From contig JAXDLH010000346.1 of NCBI GenBank assembly GCA_034666705.1, positions 1 to 17,695 on the forward strand: a stretch of 17,695 nucleotides of DNA, given 5' to 3'. Position 1 is the first letter of the stretch. Each line of letters starts with the position of its first letter. The notes beneath the pieces are model-generated. The model was given only the letters and a program-made list of their open reading frames with translations. It had not been told where the DNA came from and did no database searches. The position numbers and the translations under genes are program-made. The stretch comes from JAXDLH01 sp034666705 (GTDB lineage: Bacteria; Chloroflexota; UBA6077; SHYK01). This document shows, piece after piece, positions 1-5,666 of the stretch.

Positions 1-54
1 CCCGCCGCGGGCGGGGAAAACCGTCTATAGGACCAAGATCGTGGGCCCGCGGGC
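1..54. repeat. GC-rich palindromes at left edge
   Basis: Positions 1-6 and 10-15 form a perfect 6-bp inverted repeat (CCCGCC/GGCGGG, 3-nt loop), and 45-54 is a 10-bp palindrome (GCCCGCGGGC). Both lie in the noncoding leader before the first oxygenase gene. They could be the remains of a terminator for a gene outside the window, or simply chance in GC-rich DNA. There is no T-tract on either strand, so I do not call a terminator. Confidence 0.25.
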
Positions 55-141
55 GAGGCAAGCCATCGCCCCTACCGATAAACCGACGCATCTCTGATAA
101 CGGTGGGGACCCTCACAGGAAGTGAAACGGAGCTGCTGCCA

Positions 142-1416
142 ATGTTGAGCAAAGAGCAGAATGAGCTGATCACCCGGACTGGTCCCGGTACGCCGCTGGG
201 CGAGATGATGCGCTGCTACTGGGTGCCCGCTCTCCAGAGCAGCGAGCTGCCGGGCCCGGACTGTCCGCCCGTGCAAGTCAAAATCCTCGGCGAAGAGCTC
301 GTCGCCTTCCGCGATAGCCAGGGCCGCCTGGGCCTCCTCGAGGAGCACTGCGCCCACCGCGGCACCTCGCTCTTCTACGGCCGCAACGAGGAGGGCGGGC
401 TCCGCTGCATCTACCATGGCTGGAAGTACGACGTCCATGGCCACGTGCTCGAGACTCCGGCGGAGCCGGCTGGCAGCACCTTTCACGAGCGGGTACGGGT
501 GCGGGCGTACGCGACCCATGAGGTGGGCGGAATGATCTTCGCCTACCTCGGCGAAGGCAGGCCGCCGCTCTTCCCGAACTATGAGTGGACGACGATCGCG
601 CCAGAGCACACGTTCGTGGCGAAATCGTTGCTGGAGTGCAACTATCTGCAAGGGCTCGAGGGTGAGTGCGACTCCGCGCACCTCTCGTTCCTGCACCGCA
701 TGCTCGACCCGAACGAGCATTTCCTCTATAAGGCCGATACGCACCCTGAGTACCACACCGAAGACACCGACTTCGGCGTGCGGCTGATTGCCCTGCGCCA
801 CCTCCCGGAGAACAAGACCTACGTCCGGGTCACCGCGTTCCTCATGCCGTTGGCCTGCGCGCTGCCCGTGGGCGGAGCCGTCGACGGCTTCGACGTGCAC
901 TTCTACACGCCGATCGACGATACGCACGCCTGGCGCTTCGACTTCTCGTTCAAGCGCTCGCAGCCGTACGCGGGGAAGGACAACCGGCGGCGCAACTTCG
1001 TCGACGCCGCCTTCCGGAAGCTGCAGAACGTCGACAACCACTACTTGCAGGATCGCGAGAAGCAGCGCACCGAGAACTTCACCGGCATGGGCCCGATCTT
1101 TCCCGTGCACGATGGCTGCGCGACCGAGACGATGGGCGCGCTCTACGACCGGAGCCGCGAGCATCTCGGTTCCAGCGACAAGGCGGTGATCGCCATGCGC
1201 CGCTACCTGCTCGACGCGATCGCCCGCTTCCAACAGGGCGCGACGCCGCCGCACGTGATCACCGACCCGGCGCTAAACGATATGCGCCACGCGGAGTCGC
1301 TGTCTGGGATCATCGACGGTGACGATTGGCACGCCCACTACCCGCAGCTCGTGACCTCCGCGGCCGAAGTCCCTGCGGAGGTTGCCCCCGTCAGCGGCGG
1401 CGGTGTGCTGTTCTAA
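142..1416 (+). CDS. Rieske [2Fe-2S] aromatic ring-hydroxylating oxygenase, phthalate-dioxygenase-like alpha subunit
   Basis: A 424-aa oxygenase component expected to insert oxygen into, or O-demethylate, an aromatic substrate using electrons from a separate reductase. The Rieske cluster ligands are visible as C70-x-H72 and C89-x2-H92. The catalytic domain has the bridging aspartate and iron ligands D177-x2-H180-x4-H185, and D324 in VHDGCATE is the likely third iron ligand. The C-terminal YDRSREHLGSSD stretch is typical of the phthalate dioxygenase/PobA-type group (family knowledge). I chose the ATG at 142 because its N-terminus (MLSKEQNEL) matches the start of the paralogue at 2299-3621 and ACGGAG lies 9 nt upstream. 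A GTG at 103 would add 13 unsupported residues. Its stop overlaps the stop of the convergent hydrolase gene. The substrate is unknown, and no reductase gene is in the window. Confidence 0.9.
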   Translation: MLSKEQNELITRTGPGTPLGEMMRCYWVPALQSSELPGPDCPPVQVKILGEELVAFRDSQGRLGLLEEHCAHRGTSLFYGRNEEGGLRCIYHGWKYDVHGHVLETPAEPAGSTFHERVRVRAYATHEVGGMIFAYLGEGRPPLFPNYEWTTIAPEHTFVAKSLLECNYLQGLEGECDSAHLSFLHRMLDPNEHFLYKADTHPEYHTEDTDFGVRLIALRHLPENKTYVRVTAFLMPLACALPVGGAVDGFDVHFYTPIDDTHAWRFDFSFKRSQPYAGKDNRRRNFVDAAFRKLQNVDNHYLQDREKQRTENFTGMGPIFPVHDGCATETMGALYDRSREHLGSSDKAVIAMRRYLLDAIARFQQGATPPHVITDPALNDMRHAESLSGIIDGDDWHAHYPQLVTSAAEVPAEVAPVSGGGVLF

Positions 1417-2267
1417 GAGGACGCCACCGGCGCCTTCGTCACGCGGTTCAGCCACGGTACCGTGAGCTCTACGAGTTCGGGCAGATGGCCGGCATAGAAG
1501 TGATCAGCGCCCTCGACGACGTGCCAGTTGCCACGATCCGGGCCCGCGGCCTCCGCGAGTTGGCGCGCGTGCGTTGCGAATGTGTCGACCTCCAGCCCGC
1601 CAGCGGTAGCCAGCAGTGGACCGCCGATGTGGGCTGCGAGCGGCCGCACGTCGGTCTTGCCATGACGTCCGTATTTGCTGAGGAACGTGCGGGCGGTGAA
1701 GCGTCGCACCGCGCCAGTGTCCTCCTCGGTGATGTACTCTTCGCCGCGTCCTGCCTCGACCAGCGCTTCGGCCTCCTGGAGCGTCTTGAGCGAATCGGGG
1801 GCCCGCTCGAGCCGGTCGGGGAACGCGATGATCGGCGCGGAATAGCTCACCACGCCCAGTACGTCGGTGCGCTGGCGATTGCCCTGGTAGTAGACCACCT
1901 TCACGCCGCCCAAACTGTGGCCGACGATCACGAATCGGCGATAGCCGCGCCCACTCAAGTATGCGAGCGCCGCATCGACGTCGAGCAGACAATCGTCGAA
2001 GTTCTCGTGCGCGGCGCCCCAGAAGCCCTCGTTCGTGCCACGCGTCACCCAATCGTGGCCACGTGTGTTCATCGTCATCACGTGATACCCACGCCCAGCC
2101 AATTCCTTGGCCAGCGGCGGCAAAAATCCCGTGTAGAAGGTGCCTGAAACGCCATGGAGGGTCACCAGCGCGAGGTCAGAAGCCTCATCGCGTGGGCGGA
2201 AGTGCAAGCCGTGCAAGATACCGCCATCGGCGGTGGCAAAATGAACGAGCTCCATATCGACGGGCAT
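1413..2267 (-). CDS. alpha/beta-hydrolase fold protein
   Basis: A 284-aa soluble hydrolase. The oxyanion region LVTLHGVSG (about residues 34-42) is followed by the nucleophile elbow GHSLGG with S118. The catalytic histidine is H256 in GADHFYAGH, and E226 or D228 is the likely acid. No signal peptide is seen. The ATG at 2267 is chosen because GGAAGAGG sits just before it; the GTG at 2309 would overlap the upstream gene. It lies 31 nt downstream of the minus-strand Rieske oxygenase and is probably co-transcribed with it. That context suggests hydrolysis of a ring-cleavage product or an aromatic ester (inference); the fold alone does not define the substrate. Its TAG stop overlaps the TAA of the convergent oxygenase by 4 nt. 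Confidence 0.85.
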   Translation of the reverse strand: MPVDMELVHFATADGGILHGLHFRPRDEASDLALVTLHGVSGTFYTGFLPPLAKELAGRGYHVMTMNTRGHDWVTRGTNEGFWGAAHENFDDCLLDVDAALAYLSGRGYRRFVIVGHSLGGVKVVYYQGNRQRTDVLGVVSYSAPIIAFPDRLERAPDSLKTLQEAEALVEAGRGEEYITEEDTGAVRRFTARTFLSKYGRHGKTDVRPLAAHIGGPLLATAGGLEVDTFATHARQLAEAAGPDRGNWHVVEGADHFYAGHLPELVELTVPWLNRVTKAPVASS

Positions 2268-2298
2268 TACCTCTTCCTTCTGCGACCGTTCGTCGGTG

Positions 2299-3621
2299 TC
2301 AACCCACAATCGCCGGATCGAGCTCTGGGTGGTCGACGAACGCTCGGCGCAGCTCAGCCGTGGCCTCGAGCCAGTCGGCGCCGCGTGGCAGGATCACGCC
2401 ACCGGCACGGACGGCGAACACTTCGGGGTTGTCGACGCCCGGCGGCACCGTGCCATGCTCCTGAAGCGCCCGCGCCGCATCCATGAGCCGCCGCCGCGTG
2501 CGGATGATCATGGTGTCGCTGCTGCCCAGGTGCTCGGCGCTCCGGTCGAAGATGGCGCCCTCGCTCTCCGTGACCGCCTGATCCTGGATGTGGATGCCCT
2601 CGATGCCGGTAAAGGTCTCCTTGCGCTGCTGCTTGGCGCGGTCGATGAAGTAGTCGTTGCGGATGTTGGGACGCAAGCGGAAGCGACCGAAAAAGTCGCT
2701 GGTGCGCGCCTCGTGCGGCATACCCCTGGCGACGGCAGCCTGCTCGGGATTCGCTGGGTCGCGATCCTGGGCGACGCGCCGGTTGCGCCTGGTCATGGAG
2801 ATGAACATCGTGTGGGTGTCGTCCATCGGCACCCACGCGCGCACTAGCACCTGATGCCCGAGCAGCCCGGACGGGATGATCACGTGGTAGGGGAAGAGGT
2901 AGCTGGCGATCCGCCAGTAGTCGCTGTCCTCCTCGGCGGGGCGGTACGCGCCGTACATCGTGCCGAAGTCCGTGTCGACTACCGCGTACTTTGGCGCGCG
3001 GTCCTGCACCCGATAGTAGAGGAAGGTGCCGGGTCGGGCGTCCGCCGTGTTGACCGAGCCCCAATGCAGGAACTGAGCGTGGCTGGTGTCGATGTCGCCC
3101 TCGAGCGCCTGAAAGTAGTTGCACTCACGCATCGCCGCGGTCACGGTCCACTCGCCGTCCAGCAGCATGTTCGGCTCAAGCATCGGGAGCGGCGGCGGCT
3201 CCTGCCGCGGCCCCATGTACGCCCACACGACGCCGCCGCGCTCCTGGCACGGGTACGCGGTCGTCTTGATCTTGCTCTTGAAGTTAGACTCGGCCGGCTC
3301 GTTAGGCATGTCGACGCACTGGCCACTCACGTCGAACTTCCAGCCGTGATACACGCACCGCAGCCCTTCCTCCTCGTTCCTGCCGAAGAAGAGCGAGGCG
3401 CCCCGGTGCGGGCAATTCTGGGCGAACAGCCCGACCTTGCCGGTGCTGTCGCGAAAGGCGATCAACTCCTCGCCGAGCAGCTTTACGCGGATCGGCGGGC
3501 CGTCGCGTTCCGGCAGCTCGTTCGAGAGGAGCGCTGGGGCCCAGTATTGCCGCATGAGATCGCCCATTGGCGTCCCGGGCCCGACCTTGGTGAGCAGCTC
3601 GTTTTCTTCCCTGGACAGCAT
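2299..3621 (-). CDS. Rieske [2Fe-2S] aromatic ring-hydroxylating oxygenase, second paralogue
   Basis: A 440-aa Rieske non-heme-iron oxygenase of the phthalate 4,5-dioxygenase-like group. Cluster ligands are C70-x-H72 and C89-x2-H92. The mononuclear iron site is D178-x2-H181-x4-H186, with D347 in IQDQAVTE as the likely third ligand, followed by the family-typical FDRSAEHLGSSD. It is clearly paralogous to the gene at 142-1416, with near-identical motif spacing over the first 100 residues. The central catalytic domain differs (for example SVNTADARPGTF at about 189-200), so the substrate may differ. The ATG at 3621 is preceded by GGGGGATG. The alpha/beta-hydrolase follows 31 nt downstream, and a LigB-type dioxygenase is transcribed divergently. 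It needs an external reductase that is not encoded here. Confidence 0.91.
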   Translation of the reverse strand: MLSREENELLTKVGPGTPMGDLMRQYWAPALLSNELPERDGPPIRVKLLGEELIAFRDSTGKVGLFAQNCPHRGASLFFGRNEEEGLRCVYHGWKFDVSGQCVDMPNEPAESNFKSKIKTTAYPCQERGGVVWAYMGPRQEPPPLPMLEPNMLLDGEWTVTAAMRECNYFQALEGDIDTSHAQFLHWGSVNTADARPGTFLYYRVQDRAPKYAVVDTDFGTMYGAYRPAEEDSDYWRIASYLFPYHVIIPSGLLGHQVLVRAWVPMDDTHTMFISMTRRNRRVAQDRDPANPEQAAVARGMPHEARTSDFFGRFRLRPNIRNDYFIDRAKQQRKETFTGIEGIHIQDQAVTESEGAIFDRSAEHLGSSDTMIIRTRRRLMDAARALQEHGTVPPGVDNPEVFAVRAGGVILPRGADWLEATAELRRAFVDHPELDPAIVG

Positions 3622-3808
3622 CGTTCATCCCCCGGCATGCCGCATCCGGCGATCCTGTTGGTACGGCCATCATATGCGAGCGGGCGCCGGGTTGGGCAAG
3701 CGCTGGCAATCGTTTCGCCGGGGTTGTCGCGGGAGGTATCCTACCGGACAGGCAGGGCAAAGCTGCGCCCGGTGCGCCAGTGCCCCAACGTCGAAGGGAG
3801 ACTCCACG
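3622..3808. other. divergent intergenic control region, oxygenase/LigB
   Basis: 187 nt between the minus-strand Rieske gene and the plus-strand LigB gene. It must hold the promoters of both. It contains a perfect 10-bp palindrome, CGGCATGCCG, at 3633-3642, close to the oxygenase ribosome-binding site, and a 6-bp AGCGCT palindrome near 3699-3704. I found no convincing plus-strand promoter. A shared regulator site is plausible but not identified. Confidence 0.5.
3669..3699 (-). promoter_or_regulatory. weak sigma70-like promoter candidate for the minus-strand oxygenase
   Basis: Read on the minus strand, TTGCCC (3699-3694) and TATGAT (3674-3669) are separated by 19 nt, about 50 nt before the ATG at 3621. 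The -10 box matches consensus at 5 of 6 positions and the -35 box at 4 of 6, but the spacer is long. This is a sequence match only. Confidence 0.3.
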
Positions 3809-4810
3809 ATGGCGAAGATCGTGCTTGGCATGGGCAGCTCTCACTCCCCCCAGCTCCAGATGCCACCGCCCGAGTGGCACCGCCGCACCGAGGCGGACCG
3901 CCACAACCCCCAGCTCTGGTACCAGGGGCAGGGCTACACCTTTCCGGAGCTTGCAGAGGTGCGGCGCGACCAGCACTGGGAGCGCGAGCTGGGGATGGAT
4001 ACCTATGAGACCCGGTGGAACGCCTGCCAGAAGGCGATCGCGCACCTCGCCGAGACGCTCGACCGCGTCTCGCCGGACGTATGCATCATCGTCGGCGACG
4101 ATCAGCATGAGAACTACACCGACGAGAATATGCCGGCGATGGGCGTCTACTGGGGCCAGACCATCGACGATGCGCCCGATCCGCCGGAGCGTCGTAATCC
4201 GGCGTTCTACTACATCTCGCCCTTCTCGAATGAGCCGACGGAACGGGTCAGCCACCCGATCGACTCCGGACTCGGCCGCCACCTGATCGAGTCGGCAATC
4301 ACGGCCGGCTTCGACGTCGCGCATTCCACGAAGCTGTTGCCCGAGCACAACCAGGGTGCGGTTGGTCACGCCATCAACTGGGTCTATCGCCGGTTAATGA
4401 ACAACGAGGTGATCCCGAACGTCCCGATCCTGCTCAACACGTACTATCCGCCGAATCAGCCGACCATGCAGCGCTGCTGGGACTTTGGGGTCATGCTCCG
4501 CAAGGCGATCGAGGCGTGGGACAGCGACAAGCGCGTGGCGATCATCGGCTCCGGTGGCCTCAGCCATTTCGTGATCGAGGAGGACCTCGATCAGCACATC
4601 ATCGATGGACTCAAAGCGGGCAGTGAGGCGAAGCTGACCGAGCTGCCGAACAGCCGGTTCAATAGTGGTACCTCGGAGATCCGCAATTGGGTTGTGGTGG
4701 GGGGCGCAATGGCTGGCGACGGGCTTCAGATGCGCCTGGTGGACTACGTGCCGTGCTACCGGTCCGAGGCCGGCACCGGCTGCGCCATGGGCTTCGCCGA
4801 GTGGCTCTAA
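3809..4810 (+). CDS. LigB-type (class III) extradiol aromatic ring-cleavage dioxygenase
   Basis: A 333-aa member of the catalytic LigB family, which uses Fe(II) and O2 to open catechol-like rings. By comparison with protocatechuate 4,5-dioxygenase LigB (recalled H12/H61/E242 iron ligands and H195 acid-base), the equivalents here are H12 in GSSHSP, H100 in VGDDQHENY, E290 in SGTSEIRNW, and H253 in GSGGLSH. The first two histidines are about 88 residues apart instead of about 49, so there is an insertion with residues such as RHNPQLW (31-37) and FPEL (45-48). The ATG at 3809 has GAAGGGAG 8 nt upstream. It is divergent from a Rieske oxygenase and followed by a VOC protein in the same direction. 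A role in cleaving the oxygenase product is inferred from context. Confidence 0.87.
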   Translation: MAKIVLGMGSSHSPQLQMPPPEWHRRTEADRHNPQLWYQGQGYTFPELAEVRRDQHWERELGMDTYETRWNACQKAIAHLAETLDRVSPDVCIIVGDDQHENYTDENMPAMGVYWGQTIDDAPDPPERRNPAFYYISPFSNEPTERVSHPIDSGLGRHLIESAITAGFDVAHSTKLLPEHNQGAVGHAINWVYRRLMNNEVIPNVPILLNTYYPPNQPTMQRCWDFGVMLRKAIEAWDSDKRVAIIGSGGLSHFVIEEDLDQHIIDGLKAGSEAKLTELPNSRFNSGTSEIRNWVVVGGAMAGDGLQMRLVDYVPCYRSEAGTGCAMGFAEWL

Positions 4811-4905
4811 CACGGTCGTCCTGAGGCCCGCAGCCCGAACAATCTCCCTATCGCGCACGCGGGCACGGTAAGATGTGCCGGAAAATTTGAATGCGGGAGC
4901 GAACC

Positions 4906-5496
4906 ATGACGAGCACCGAGTCCAGGACCGATAGCGTGGTCAAGACGCTCGGCATCCACCACGCGGGGATTCCCGTCAACAACGTCGACCGGGCGGTCGA
5001 GTTCTATTCGCGCGTGCTGGGCTGGGAGCTGGTCGGTCAGTACCGTGTCTCCGACGGGAAAGGGCACTTCACCGGCAGCGCGCCGGTCGAGCTCAACTAC
5101 GAAGTTCCCGGTGCCGAGCAGGACTTCCGCGAGTTCGTCGAGCACTACGAGCAGGTGCGCCCAGGCCACACCCCGCGCACCTGCTTCGCCCGAATGAAGG
5201 TCGGGCCGGATGAGGTGGTGCTCTTCGAGCGGCCGGAGCCGATCGAGATCGATACCCTCGTGGACAACGGCGTGTTTCACCAGTCGTTCCACATCTCCGC
5301 TGAGGATATGCAACGGCTCGCGGACCTGAAGCGCGAGGGCGGCAGCGACATCAAGTTCCACACCGGGCCGACGCTCCGCTGGCCGCACGGCCGAGCGCTC
5401 TACATGTGGGATACCGAAGGCAACTACATCGAGCTCGAGTCTATAGAGGACCTGCCAGCGGTCTTCGGCGTGAGCCACGAGCTGAAGCGTCGCTAG
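4906..5496 (+). CDS. VOC (glyoxalase/bleomycin-resistance fold) metalloprotein
   Basis: A 196-aa protein made of two beta-alpha-beta-beta-beta modules. All four expected metal-ligand positions can be placed: H19 in GIHHAGIPV, E108 in VVLFERPEP, H125 or H129 in VFHQSFHIS, and E176 in GNYIELES. Family members include glyoxalases, epimerases and dioxygenases, so the reaction cannot be named. I chose the ATG at 4906 because GGGAG lies 8 nt before it; an in-frame ATG at 4891 has a poorer site. It lies 95 nt downstream of the LigB gene on the same strand, so a shared transcript and a step in the same aromatic pathway are likely but not proven. It is convergent with the pentose-phosphate operon. Confidence 0.8.
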   Translation: MTSTESRTDSVVKTLGIHHAGIPVNNVDRAVEFYSRVLGWELVGQYRVSDGKGHFTGSAPVELNYEVPGAEQDFREFVEHYEQVRPGHTPRTCFARMKVGPDEVVLFERPEPIEIDTLVDNGVFHQSFHISAEDMQRLADLKREGGSDIKFHTGPTLRWPHGRALYMWDTEGNYIELESIEDLPAVFGVSHELKRR

Positions 5497-5538
5497 CACT
5501 TCCGGTCGCGTAGCATCTCCGAAGGAACATGTCTCTCA

Positions 5539-5573
5539 GACGGGGTCGGCTGCAATGCGCAGCCGACCCCGTC
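5539..5573. terminator. strong hairpin between convergent genes, probable bidirectional terminator
   Basis: Arms at 5539-5553 and 5559-5573 are a perfect 15-bp inverted repeat (GACGGGGTCGGCTGC and its complement) around a 5-nt loop, AATGC. It starts 43 nt after the VOC stop and lies 94 nt past the stop of the convergent transaldolase-PGI gene, in a 170-nt gap. There is no T-tract on either strand, so it may stop transcription by Rho-independent means only weakly, or may protect 3' ends. Confidence 0.65.
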
Positions 5574-5666
5574 GCCGTACGGTGGGTTCCAGCGGAATCG
5601 CTCGCAGGCTGGCCGCCAGGGATCCGGTCGCCGTCTATCGGCAGATGGGCGATGCCGTGGCAATCC

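Noticed and set aside
103..141. GTG start extending the first Rieske gene by 13 residues
   Set aside because: Extension has no counterpart in the paralogue; the ATG at 142 has a better ribosome-binding site and matching N-terminus.
25..1254. 409-aa open frame antisense to the first Rieske gene
   Set aside because: No recognisable domain and low-complexity composition (rich in V, R, E, A). It mirrors a well-supported gene, as is common in GC-rich DNA.
3437..3808. Upstream extension of the LigB frame
   Set aside because: It overlaps the opposing oxygenase gene; the ATG at 3809 has a strong ribosome-binding site and the canonical family N-terminus.
2854..4008. Long plus-strand frame across the second Rieske gene and the divergent promoter region
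   Set aside because: It is antisense to the oxygenase and out of frame with LigB; composition is typical of a shadow frame.
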